Source: Viscum album (Eukaryota; Streptophyta; Magnoliopsida; Santalales; Viscaceae). Taken from it: a DNA stretch of 64,000 nucleotides. Positions 49,901 through 61,411 of the stretch are shown one piece after another. The stretch is from NCBI GenBank assembly GCA_963277665.1, contig OY728137.1, forward strand, positions 1,171,020,670 through 1,171,084,669, given 5' to 3'. The number at the start of each line of letters is the position of its first letter. The stretch's first letter is position 1. The position numbers and the translations under genes were made by a program. The notes beneath the pieces were generated by a model. It saw only the letters and a list, made by a program, of their open reading frames with translations, was not told the origin of the DNA and searched no databases.

Positions 49901-50440
49901 ATAATATATGAATGATTACATTAAATTCATCATTCCTAGATTCTAATTAATGAATTAAAATCTATCAGAAGGTAATGGTTTTGAAAAAATATTAAAAAGT
50001 TTTTTTTTCATTTCAATGTTTTGTAAAATGATATCTATTTTTATTGTTTGATCCCTTGGAATTTGACACCTAATTTCTATGTGTTTTCCATGAAAGTTAT
50101 GTACAATTTTTTTTAAATAAATATGGAACTAGTGAAATAACAGAGTATTTGATATTTTTTAAAACTCCAGACATAATTAGTATTTGTGTTGAATGTTGCA
50201 TTGAGAACAGTTGAGCACAACAACATTGAGATACCAAATATTTGGATTTAGTAATGGATTGATATACATAGTTTTGTTTCTTACAGAAAAAAGAAACTTA
50301 TTATCCTCCTTAGAAATAACATGTTTTTGATGTGATTTTATTATCCATTCTTCAAGAACCAATGTCAGAATCTGAGAAAATTATTATTTCATTATCATTT
50401 CAACAAGAATAAAAATGTCCAATATCTAGAGTTCCCTTAA
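49901..50440 (-). pseudogene. copia-2 RNase H remnant
   Basis: On the minus strand the region near 50200-50300 gives a KLCISI.IQIFGISMLLC pattern and, in the neighbouring frame, CSTVLNATFN. Together these fit the conserved QN.VALSTAEAEY.A...CCAQ.LW of copia RNase H if single-base shifts are allowed. The usual end (SKNP..H.RTKHI..) was not found. Heavily degraded. Confidence 0.55.
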
Positions 50441-51450
50441 AAAACACTTTTTATATCTTTTAAATGGGATTTTTGGGGATTTTATTGATATCATTTTCAT
50501 AAGATTACTGAAAATACTAAATTTGTATGACAAGATGGTATGTATAATAGACATCCTATCAAACCATTAAAAGATGATTAACCAACTGGTTCCCCAGTTT
50601 CATCAAGATCAAGTGAATTTGAGATTCCAATTTGAGTAATAATAATTTTACTATTTTCTTATCCATACTTTTAAACAATATGATTAATATACACAGGTTA
50701 ATATATGTAAGTACCTTCTGGGTTTTGTGATATTTCAATCCTAAGAAAAACTGTTAAATCACCCATCATACTTACTTCAAACATATATATCATAAGATTA
50801 GTCAAATATTTTTAAATTATTGGGGAGTTGATCTGAAAATAATTCCATCAACATTAATTTGAACAATCATTGCTTTTTTGTTTTCATTATTTATGAAAAA
50901 GGGATGGATCATTAGTTACCTTAACATAATTATTTTGTAATAAAAATATTTTAAGTCTATCATTACAGGTTCTAGGTAATTTTTATGTCCATAGAAGAAT
51001 TGGTATGTTTATAAACATATTCAATATTTTTAATATCATCGAAAACCGGATTGGGTTCAAAAATAACATCCTCTTTAACATATACATTAAGGAAAGAAAA
51101 CTTCACTTCCATTTGAAAATGATTGAAAATATACAATGGGGAAAAGGCTAATTGAATATGAATTGATTCAAGTATATCTAAACGAGAATAAGATTATTAA
51201 TAATATATTCCCTCTTATTGATTGAATCTTTTAGCAATTAGTCTAGCTTTAGATCTAACAACGACTCTATTTTCATCAAATTTGTTCTTCAGAACCCTGT
51301 TTACTCCAATAAATGTTGTTTCTTTTGTTATTTCAACCAAGTCCTATATTTTATTACTTTAGAATTTTTTTTTCATATTTCATATCCAAAATCCAAAATT
51401 CATCACCTAAAGCCTCATTCTGAATTTTTTGTTCTAAAATTTAATGGAAG
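50441..51450 (-). pseudogene. copia-2 reverse transcriptase remnant
   Basis: The order of motifs on the minus strand is complete. EALGDEFWILDM (about 51400) is the entry (EAL.DE.W..AM). TFIGVNRVLKNKFDENR and VVVRSKARLIAKRFNQ (51215-51330) match the family TVIGT.WVFRNK and V.RNKARLVA.GY.Q. VQINVDGIIFRST (50826-50865) is the catalytic box, where YVDD is now NVDG and one aspartate is lost. MMGDLTVFL-like residues follow across a frame break, then IGCLLYIPS (50535-50562), matching IGSLLYLTASRPD. At least eight stops. Dead, but enough remains for placement in a phylogeny. Confidence 0.92.
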
Positions 51451-52810
51451 GAAAGATGTTCAACATAAACTCTCATAGAAAATAGAGTCCTTATAGGTTG
51501 ATTTACATCACCAATGAATGTAACACTAGAAAGATTCTTAAGAAACAATTGACATGAGATCTGTTAAAATTGTTCATCATCATAAGGTAAAATGTATTCC
51601 ATGGTGAATACTTAAAAATAGTTTATTTAGTATTCTCCTTTATTGAGGAATGTACTATCATAGGTTGATAATCAGATTGGGAAAACACATCAGATTATGT
51701 TGGTTTGGACTGTTTAAAAACAAAAGGATGGGCTTCATAAAATTTTACATGTACAATTTACGCAAATATACAAGAATGTTTTCTAAAGAACTATATTCTT
51801 TAGATGTAGTGGAATATCCTATGAATATACCTTAATTAGATTTTGGTGAAAATTTATGTAAATTTTATTTATTATTCAAGATAAATACTTTTTATCCCAA
51901 CACTCTGAAATATTAGACTCATGGTTTTCATCTTTTCCTAAACTAATAAAGTGTTTTATTAATAAATTATTAAATTAAAACTAGATTTATAGTATAAAAA
52001 GTTGTAGTAATAGCTTCATCCCAAATATGTTCAGCAATTTATTATCAGCAAGACATGGTTCATGTTGTCCAATTAAGAATATAGTTTCTTCTTCCAACAA
52101 CACCATTTAATTGAGGCGTTCTTAGAGTTGAAAACTTAGGTGTAACGACATTGTTACTTCATAAAGTTTCCATATTGTAATATTCATATTCATCAACATG
52201 ATCATAATCAAATGTTATCAATTATTTCATTTTCTCACTTTAAACAATGGCTATATATTTTTTAGATAATAATAGTTTTTTGGTTTCATTGCATGAAAAT
52301 AGACCAATGTTTATCTAGTGCACTCATAAACAAAAACAAATTCATTGTATAGGCCTATAATACTTCCAATTTATGTAGGAACAAATAATTCCCTATCTAC
52401 TAACTGTAAATAATCAATATTTGAGACATAGGTAATAGATTTAAATAATGACTTATACTGAATTCAATATTGACATGTGTCATATAAATTTGAGAATCAA
52501 ATCTAAGATATAATAGATCATTAACAATAATTTTATTATTCAATTTTCATATATTTATATGGTTATAGTGTCCTAACCTTATATTCCATAAAAAAATATT
52601 AATATTCTACTTCACAAAGGAGAGTTTTGTCTCGGTTTCAATGCAATTCTAAATTATGTGTGTAATCATTCTCATGTCAATGAGAGGAAGGAATGGATTC
52701 ATCCGAGTCATTTTGTACTACACATTTATCATTCCTAAAATTCAATATATAACTTCATCACATAATTTTCTTATGATTATTAGGTTTTTATTTGGAAAAT
52801 TAACATATAA
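51451..52810 (-). pseudogene. copia-2 integrase and pre-integrase remnant
   Basis: LRTPQLNGVVGRR near 52095-52130 matches the integrase motif PRTPQQNGVVERKNR. Upstream, near 52640-52780, VLYVNFPNKNLIIIRKLCDE corresponds to the pre-integrase stretch VLLV.GLKHNLLSISQLCD. The DDE residues cannot all be identified. The glutamate of ERKN is replaced by glycine. Confidence 0.8.
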
Positions 52811-52990
52811 AACCTTCAAAATCGTGGAATTTCTATGTAGAACACGATTACCTATACCAATAATATTTCCTTGAGCATTAAATCAAAATATAACTCTTCC
52901 CCCATTTATTTTTATCATATATTCGATGAATTTCTGTTTTCAATCACATTTAGAACATCCACTATCCATGTACCATATATATTTTTGGTA
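52811..52990 (-). pseudogene. copia-2 protease remnant
   Basis: The active-site stretch WYMDSGCS is perfectly legible at 52952-52975 on the minus strand, matching WYLDSGCS of copia aspartic proteases. INGGRVIF and QGNIIGIGN follow, equal to GGKVTFG and GKIIGIG. A stop lies in the HMTGD region. Confidence 0.9.
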
Positions 52991-55250
52991 CATCAATTAT
53001 ATTAAAAAAAAGACAATTTATTTTTCAGAACACAATATTTCTTGCATCTGTAACGGTTAGTAAATAGAATTATTTGAAATTATATTTTTTTTTTTGAAAA
53101 ATGGGATTTGTGGAACCCTAAGGATGGAATTTTATTGAAGGCATTTTTTATTTCATTGTTCTCCACTTTGAATCTTATAACAAAATGGGACCTTTTAGTA
53201 ACACAATAGTTGTTTCTAAAAACATGTATTTAATAAGAATATCCAAATCCCGAACTATTAATAAGATTTATATTTTAGAAATATCTTCATTCCATATGTA
53301 TATTTTTATGAAAAATTTTATAGAAAAAAATTTCATTTTAGCTTTACAACTAAATCCTTATCCTCAAAAGCAGTAGTTTTGGAATTGATTTTTGATTCAA
53401 AATCATTTCTTTTCAAAAATAGATTTTTTAAAATCCTTTGAAAACATATCCAACTCAAAACTATCTTTTTCAAGGTTTTTAGAAATTGTATTGATACCAA
53501 ATGATTTTTTATCATGATATTTGGAAATATATACTATCTCTTTTGTTAAAAAATTTATTCTAGAATTTAATTTTTATATTTTCTTTTGGACTTTATAGTT
53601 TTCATTTTCTGAAAAATTTTCAAATATAGAAACTTATTTATAATAGGTTGAAGTAATATTATTATTGAATGAATAATATTCATCATCTGATGATGTGGAA
53701 TAATTTTCATCATGATAATTTTAGCTTAAAATATTATTTTAATGATTGAAAAGTGTGTACATTATCCAAAAAACATTTCCATTCAAAAGGCATTGATTTA
53801 TAGAGAGAAATATTCTTGTGTCCAAGAAGATTCATTGTAGGAAAATCATCTGATGAATATTTACTACTAGAACTCCATGAATCATGTTTTAATGTATTTC
53901 TTCACTCTATATTTATAATTGATTTTTTGATTACATTCAAAATTCACTTAATTAATATCTTTTCTTTTCATCTTCGGATAATCTTGTCAAATATTTCCAG
54001 CATCCAGTCATTCATAAAATGTATCTTCAGTATCTTTATTTTATTTCTTGTTCTTGATTATTTTATTATATCTATACATATATACTTATTTACAACAATA
54101 TTTTTATTCCTTTGAGAAATATTGGTGAATTCTTTTTCATATTTTTAGAAATTACTTGAGTCTGTTTGAATAGAAACCTTTTTCATTATAGATTTTACTA
54201 ACTTATTTAGAGTATTGAATTTCATATGATTAGAAGTTGTAGTAAAATAAACTCCACCGTAATTATTATTTTCTTCTTCAACAACAATTTTAAAACTATT
54301 TTCATATTGATAGATAGTTCTAAAAAACTCCTCAACAGTTACCCCTGTGACCTTTATAGATAAATAAGCTATTGTTATCTTCTATTATCATTAATTTGGA
54401 ATGATCTCAATAATCTTTTCTACTATGATCTCATCCTCAAACCCTTTCTATTCGAAAACTTTTAGACTCTTCACAATTTTCACGAACCTGTTTTTTACCT
54501 TAACAATGGGTTCTCTATAAGGAACGTAAAATGAATTATAGTCATATATAATCATAGCTCTTTTTTTCAATAACATTAAAATTACCGAAATGAGTTATCT
54601 TTATATTTTTCCTGATACAATTGGATGCTTCATAAGATGAAATCCAGCTATATATATTTCTAGTCATTGAACAATATAAAGTATTTAAAACCTTCTAATT
54701 TAATTAATATTTTTTTATTTGATGATTTGTAGAGGTTAAAAATTCCTTATTAAGAATTTTATAGTCATCAGTCCTTGTGATAATGTTATCAACCCCAGTT
54801 TTGATTACAATTGTTTTTATTCTATCTCTACATTATTCATAATTATAGCCACAAAAAATTGTTTCTCTTTTTGGATTTATATTGTCAATTAACTCAATAT
54901 TTAATCATTCCACCTTTGAAATAATAAATAATTTATTTTTCTACAATACACGATAGTGTAATAAGTATTAATAAAAAAATAGATTATAGAAAGAATATTT
55001 TATCTTGATGAAGAAAATAATATAATCCACAAGAAAATGATATTGAAATATTTTGTATACAAAAATTAGGTATTAGTTATATAGAGACATGGCTGTGATA
55101 CTAAATATGATTATTCGTATTAAAGATTAATTCATTCATAACAATTATAAGATTGAAATGTGAATGTTGATGGTTAAATACAAGAGGGTGGTGAATAGTA
55201 TGTTTAGATAAATTTTATTTTAAACTTCACCAGTAATTCGCATTATAGAG
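52991..55250 (-). pseudogene. copia-2 gag remnant
   Basis: Expected gag between protease and primer site. Near 54400-54500 the minus strand gives VREN-like residues, VKSLKVFE and, after a stop, GFEDEIIVEKIIEI. This fits the conserved helix of copia gag (V.KILRSLP..FE.KV..IEEA). The rest, including the CCHC knuckle, is too degraded to follow. Lys-rich coiled-coil-like pieces occur at 53333-53515. Confidence 0.55.
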
Positions 55251-55273
55251 TTAAACAAATCGTCTTTATAAAA
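55251..55273 (-). other. copia-2 primer-site remnant
   Basis: Directly inside the 5' LTR the minus strand reads TTTTATAAAGAC. This is a weak match (7 of 12) to TGGTATCAGAGC at the expected place. Confidence 0.35.
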
Positions 55274-56686
55274 CATTTTCAGTATTATAATAGTTATCGG
55301 ACTGGGACCATCGTTCCGATTAAAATAATATCATAATTAGGATGATTCTAATATGTATTCCATTGGTTGTATTTTGAAATTAATCATACTCAAAGTAAGA
55401 AACATTATAATTAAAGAATACATGATATGAGTAATAATCAAAATGGTTACAAGAATGTTTAATTATAGAAAGATAATTATTGTATCATAAAGTGAATAGA
55501 TTTGTATTCAGATTTTTACCTTGTTAACAATGTAATACGTAATAAAACCAACTAATCATTTTAAAAGTAATTATGATAAATTTAATACAAATTGAAATAT
55601 GAAAAGTGTTCACATTATATTTCAAATTAAGTTGAAATGTAATACAACTAAACACATACATTACATTTATCACAATGAGATGGGTATCTAATAACTGAGG
55701 ATAAATCTCTATTCATTAATAATTTCAGGAATGTTTTTATCACCCACTCTAGAGTAATACCTCAATACATTGATCTGGTTCAATCTAGTTATCCATACAA
55801 TCCCTCAATCAAGAGGGTGATCCGATCCTTTGTATTCCAAACCTCACAATCCCTCAATCTGATGGATCAAATTATTTCATTATATATATGAAATTTTTTT
55901 ACCGTATTTACAGAATCAAAGTTCCAAAAATAAAAATGACGACTTTGATGTTAAAATTACATGGTACAAGTGGTTCACATCTTGAATACTTCATAGTTAA
56001 CATATACAATAGAAATTTTAATAGAACAGTTACAAAATGTCATGAATTCATATAGATGAATTGATTCCTTCAATTGACCTGGTATTTATAGGAATGCATC
56101 CCAACAGTCATCTTTAACTTAAATAGTCATATTTTTTCATTATTTCACAAAGGGACACAAACACTTGGAACATTAATGAACATCCTGTAACTGAAATCCC
56201 AACACCATTTTAATATACATATTTCAATTTAATAAATGACATATTTTTTGTAAAAACAATATTATAGAGTAATGAATAAAGAGTTTCAGTATGACAAAAT
56301 AGTTTTTGGTGTTTAAAATTAAAATAGATATCAATTTGATTGACTATCAATCTAATGGAATATAATTATGATGGATTAATTTACAGAATGTCATTACACA
56401 TTTCTTTTTGTGTACAGATATGATAGTATCAGTTCGACTCTGATTAACACTTTTTCAGTATGAATACAGAATAGAAATTCATTAATATTATTTGATAAGG
56501 TGAATATGATCATGATTGGATTCATGAACACTATTGTAATTTCAATGTGAATTATCGAATTGTTTTAAAACTATTCTTAGTAAAAGAATAAATTTTCTTA
56601 TATAAACATTATAACAATTATTTTAAAATAATAATATTATATATTATTTATTTAAGAATGATTTTCTTAATTCCAATAATAGGTCA
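55274..56686 (-). repeat. copia-2 5' LTR
   Basis: Partner of 46916-48348. It contains three AATCCCTCAAT phrases (55811-55870) as in the other copy. Confidence 0.88.
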
Positions 56687-57770
56687 AAAGAAATTGAAAA
56701 TCCAAAATGAAACTTTTTACTAAACAAAATTCCATGTTAATTTATTTTTACCCTTAACTAACATATATTTCTTTTACCATGGAATAAATATAAAAAACAT
56801 TTACTATTAAAACTATTCAAAAATTAAATTGTTCTTTTTATATAATATTAATTTTTATGACTAAAAATATGTAATATATTTTTTAAAAATATATTTATAG
56901 AGGTTGATTAATAAAGTTTAAAATAAAATATACAAGTGTGATGGGAAGCGGTTTTTTTACAAAAAAAATCATTTTTGAAGGAAATGATTATTTTTCATTG
57001 ACTATATAACTACTAATATAAACTATTTGAATTTAAATTCAATATTATAGATATATAATAAATAAATTTAATTTAATTAATCCACCATTAGGGTTTATTA
57101 TTAATTAATTAAAAAGGACAGACATTATGCATTTAAAAAAGTAGAAAAATGTTTGTTAAATATAAAAAATAAACCTAGAATGATAATTTTATATAATGAT
57201 GATTTCAATTTATTAAATTAGATTAAATTTCAATATATAATAGTTATGTTAAATTAATATTTAAATAAAATAATATTAGGACTTTTATAATACTTTTATA
57301 ATCATAATAAATGATTATTGTAAAAAAATATAAATATTTTCTTATACACTATAAAATAATTTGTTTTAAATAATAATAAATTTTAATCCCTAGTTAGTTT
57401 TGATATGAAGTTATAAAAAATAATATTAACTTGTTAAATAAATTTTAACAATTTTCTTCTAATTAATTATAATTTTTTTCAAAACTAAATTAAAAAATAT
57501 TTTTTACGAATAAATTTGCCTTACTAAAAATTGAGTGATTATTTATTGATAATTTATATTTTTTTATGTTTCATATGAAATTCATATATATATATATATA
57601 TTTATATATATATTCAATAATATATTTAATCCTATTAACATATTCATAATTAATGGATAATTTAAAAAAGTCATATTTAACTAATCATTGTTTGTTTCTG
57701 CTCGGTGTTGCATGTCAGATAAGATCTCAAAGATAGTTTTCTCTTTTAAAAACTTAGGGTGTTACAAAGG
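56687..57770 (-). repeat. Presumed gypsy-3 5' LTR, outer part
   Basis: 56750-57250 matches 34300-34800 of the lower LTR (AATATTAAT, the poly-A-TCATTTTT motif, CACCATTAGGG against CTCCATTAGAGG, ACATTATGCA). The last 520 bases have no partner because the lower copy is deleted there. The end GGGTGTTACA gives TGTAACACCC on the minus strand, a typical gypsy LTR start. Confidence 0.55.
57583..57612. repeat. AT dinucleotide microsatellite
   Basis: Alternating TA run with one interruption. Similar shorter runs occur near 30562, 46398, 59910 and 60089. Confidence 0.9.
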
Positions 57771-58087
57771 TTTTATCAAGTCAAAATAATTCATCTAACA
57801 TATTAAAATATTTAAGGAATTAAAACATGAGAAAACAAGGGTAATTGAATGTGTAAAATTAAGGCATTTGCAAATTTCCAATACTGTATAAATATTGGCC
57901 ATGAGATTACCCAATCCATATTCTTATTAAAATAATCATAATAAAAAATTCCATGTTTGTTGGAATGTAGTATCACAGTTCATTTATAAACAACATGTAT
58001 CCATACACTTAATCATTCTATATTAAAATTCAAATGTTTAATTTGGTAAATTCCACAAATAAGTAGTTATGGAGGCTATGGGATGGT
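57771..58087. other. Spacer, no gene seen
   Basis: AT-rich stretch between the gypsy-3 LTR start and the first 3.3-kb repeat unit. Nothing recognised. Confidence 0.5.
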
Positions 58088-61000
58088 TATAACATCCCAG
58101 TAATTGGAAACCTTGTTTTATTGTAAAATTATTTTATTAAATGGTTTAATTAATAATTAATAAAATTAATAAAAATTTTGAGTTGATTTTAAGTAAAAAT
58201 AATAAGTGAAATTAATTTTTTTGATTAATTTGATTGTAAGTTATTTATAATATTTAAATTTAATTATACTACTAATTAATCATAATCAAATTAATTTTAA
58301 ATTAATAATCAAAAAAATAATAATTTTTATATAATAATTTTTGATTAAAAGAATATTATTGTATAAATATATTTATTTGTTAAATTTTTAAAAAAATTAT
58401 GAATTGATTTTAAAAAAAATTAAAGAAATTTATTAAAATATTTTAATACATTATATTATATAATGAATTATAATTATTTTAATTTAAAAATATATTAAAA
58501 TATTGAAACATGGTAGTTATAATATTTGAGTGTATTAAATATAAATATTCAAATTTAATTTAATAAATTAATCTAATTAATAATACTTCTTAAAATTTCA
58601 TTTATAAAATCTAAAATAATGAATAATTATTATTCAATATAATTAATTTTCTTTTATAATTTTAGATCTTCAAAATTATATATAAATATGTATAATGAAT
58701 TAGAATTATGAGATACACATAATGAATTTTGATTAGATTTATAAAATTATTAATATTATGAATTTTATTTTATAAAACTATGAATTATGATTATATATTA
58801 TTATTATTTTAATAACATATTGAAATTATATATTAGAGATATATTATTTATTTTATGCAGAATTTATGAATATATTATTTTTTAAATCAAATAATAATAT
58901 TATAAAAACAAAATATTTTTGGGTTCAAAAACATAAAATGATGAATTACGTATATGGTGTAAGTGGTGCACTTTTCAGATAGAGAAACGCAGAGCCGAGA
59001 GATACAATTTCTTCATAGGAGCCCAATCACGAGCAAACACCGAGAGAGTTTCCAAGACCGAGCTAAGGTCGAAGTAGAGGACTTTGTAAGGGAGTTCGAT
59101 TTCCGATGGAAGTGGGATGAGCAAAGTCGGGGTTCCACCACAGTGCTAAGGCGAGGGTTGAAATCCAAATATAAAAAGAAAATGAGGGTTTTAGATATAC
59201 ATAAATGTAGGATTTTTTATATTTCAATATTTATGTGCGTAATCCTATTTTTATTCAATTATGTGGTTTTTTTCATTTATCCAGGGATCATTATCCCATC
59301 TCATGTTCATCATTGACATGATTTTTATCTTCTTTTAATAATTTCCCAAATCTATTGTTTTCTATTGCATGATGAATATATGTCCCTCTTATTTTGGTCA
59401 CCTAATTTATATTTGATAGAATCAAATAATTTCTTTTGATTTTTTAAATTTTTGTTATTGTGACATTTTGTGCTGGTTTGAGTCCTTTTTATTCTGTGTT
59501 TATTTCATTTTAATCAGCTTGCCTTTCAAGAGTGGTTGTTCCACATTATGCATAGATATGGATGTTGCTATAAAATCCCTCCTTTTTGTCTAAAATACTA
59601 GTTCTAATGTGGAAGTTTAAGGAGAGTCTCTTCCATTTAATTTCTTATTTCATCATCGGAATTTAAGCCTCATGTAGTATAGAGTATAGGTTTCCGAAGA
59701 TCATTTTGGGGTAAGGGGTATTATTATTTAATTTTGAAATTTTATAAGTATGTTTTCTATTAATTTTTTTTTCAAATTTTTAATCTTTCTAAAATCTATA
59801 AGGGATCATTTTATTTTATTTTATATAATTTATGTTTTATTATTTTATTTAATTAATTTATTTATTGAAAATGTGATGTAAAAGAATTATCATTTATTTT
59901 TAAATTCCAAGATATATATATATATATTCTATGTGTGTTTGTGTTCATTTATTTTTTTCAAATTCAATTTTAATCTACACCTATTATTATATTCAAAATC
60001 ATTATAATCTCATATTTCTAATTATGTATGGGTCTATATTTAATTTATCAAAGCATTGTTTAATTGAGAATTTATTCTTCTAGTGTGTGTTATATATATA
60101 TATAATGATTAAATTTTTATTTGACATGTTTATAATTTTATTTTTATGTTTATATAGAGTGAGACATCATGTTTTTTAAATTATGGATGTCTAATGTGCA
60201 TATAGTCATGGCCGTGTTATTTTTATAACATCGACATAACTTTAATTCATAATAAATTCATTATTTCAAATTAAATTTTAAGGTTCCCTTCCAAAAATAT
60301 TCGGCACATTTATTTCTATAAGATTTACTTTTTTTCATTTAAAATGTTTCTTTAATAATTTTTTTGTTTGTAACTCAAATATTATTTATGATCAATTATT
60401 TATTTGAATTGAAAATTGATTCCATAAATGAAAGTTTGAATATGTGGATAGTTCATAAAAAGGATTACGTCATGTGTTTTGGTTGTAACGAAATTCAAAT
60501 GTGTTATTTAATAATTGTGCATTTATACATATATATAAACATAAGTGTGATTTTGTATTTTAATGCATTGATTTGTTTTCAAAATCAAAAACTCTAGTGA
60601 AAGTATATATATGTAAAGCACGCTTTTGCTTGTTTTATAAAATCTGGCACATGAACATTGTAAATATGATAGAAAAGTGGGGAATGAACCCATCCCATAA
60701 GAGGGTAGGCCCAAGACAACATCCAATGTTTCATGTGGCCTTAGCTCATGTTTTTTATAGGATTGCGTAATGTTCTCAGAAATTCACTAGAAAATGTTTA
60801 AATGAATTTTTTAATGTAAGTATTTCTAATGTGATATTGTAATTTTATGTATTAAGTAATTTGATATAATTTTGTAAAAATGATTTTCATATGTATTTAT
60901 GAAATCAGTTTCAAAAAAGTAATTTAAAATTATTTATCTAAGGGTTTTAAAACCCCATAGTGAGAAATGTAATGATCACCCCTTATTTTAACTTATTTTC

Positions 61001-61411
61001 GAAGTTTTAGTTGATTAAACGCACGGAGTTCTCCCCACTTACAGAGTTTACACAAATTGTGTTATTTTTTTGGTTCATAACCTCAGATAAGTTGTATGTT
61101 TTTTCTAATCCTCCAAAACCTAGACTTGTAAACGGTCCTCATTTCTGTTATGTATTGTCTAATTTTTTTGTTTCGTTTTATAAAAAAATTAGGCAACATT
61201 TTAATCAAAATATCAAAAATAATGATCTGATGGAATTATAATTTGTATCATATTATTGGTCTTGAAATAATTAGATATTATATGTTTTTTCTAAGTGGTA
61301 GAGTCTAGAATTTGATCATTATTTGTCATTCTTAATTCTGATGGCAGAAATTCAAAATTTTATAGAGTCCGAAAAATGAATTTTGAGGATGCGATTTTTT
61401 TGGCGGAATAT
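58088..61411 (+). repeat. Long direct repeat, copy 1 (probable gypsy LTR)
   Basis: It begins TATAACATCCCA, close to the TGTAACATCCC start common in plant gypsy LTRs, followed by about 0.85 kb of extremely AT-rich DNA. A GC-richer leader block (58970-59180) comes next, then AT-rich DNA with short (TA) runs. It matches the second copy from 61412 with an offset of about 3.3 kb as far as the window allows. The part 60780-61411 has no visible counterpart inside the window, so it may be either LTR end or a short internal region. Confidence 0.65.
58970..59180 (+). other. Exon-like leader block, copy 1
   Basis: GC-richer island with GCCGAGAGATACAATTTCTT, GGGAGTTCGATTTCC, CACAGTGCTAA and AGGGTTGAAATCCA. 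The counterpart at 62305-62500 is recognisably the same. A 117-codon frame here (58963-59316) is not kept in copy 2, so it is more likely an untranslated leader than a protein. Confidence 0.6.

Larger units (their letters stand above)
46916..56686 (-). mobile_element. copia-2: degenerate Ty1/copia retrotransposon
   Basis: Paired LTRs of 1.43 and 1.41 kb bound gag-PR-IN-RT-RH on the minus strand, plus an extra ORF close to the 3' LTR. RT, RNase H and protease motifs are of the Sirevirus-like copia type (DENRVVVRSKARLIAK; WYMDSGCS). It lies inside the upper gypsy-3 LTR. The five-base flanks do not match (TGATA and AAAGA), and both flanks resemble the same part of the lower gypsy-3 LTR, so the insertion was rearranged afterwards or the two flanks come from different copies. 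Confidence 0.85.
28630..57770 (-). mobile_element. gypsy-3: degenerate Ty3/gypsy (chromovirus-type) element with very long LTRs
   Basis: Minus-strand gag-PR-RT-RH-IN is unmistakable at 34.8-39.1 kb, with a primer site at 39193-39200. Sequence on the far side of pol (28.63-34.80 kb) resembles sequence above the primer site. The match is clear at the inner edge (28660-28710 with 39230-39285). It is also clear far away: 32.2-34.8 kb with 44.75-46.9 kb and 56.75-57.25 kb. On the minus strand the upper copy would start TGTAACACCCT at 57770, a usual start for this class. Copia-2 sits inside the upper LTR. A deletion has joined the integrase to the lower LTR. The span is an inference from these anchors and the middle of the LTRs could not be aligned by eye. 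Confidence 0.55.

Noticed and set aside
53816..54115. 99-codon plus-strand hydrophobic frame
   Set aside because: Antisense to copia-2 gag. Phe/Ile/Leu bias comes from the T-rich strand.
58963..59316. 117-codon frame starting MVHFSDRETQSREIQ
   Set aside because: The collinear copy at 62305-62500 does not keep the frame, so the block looks like an untranslated leader.
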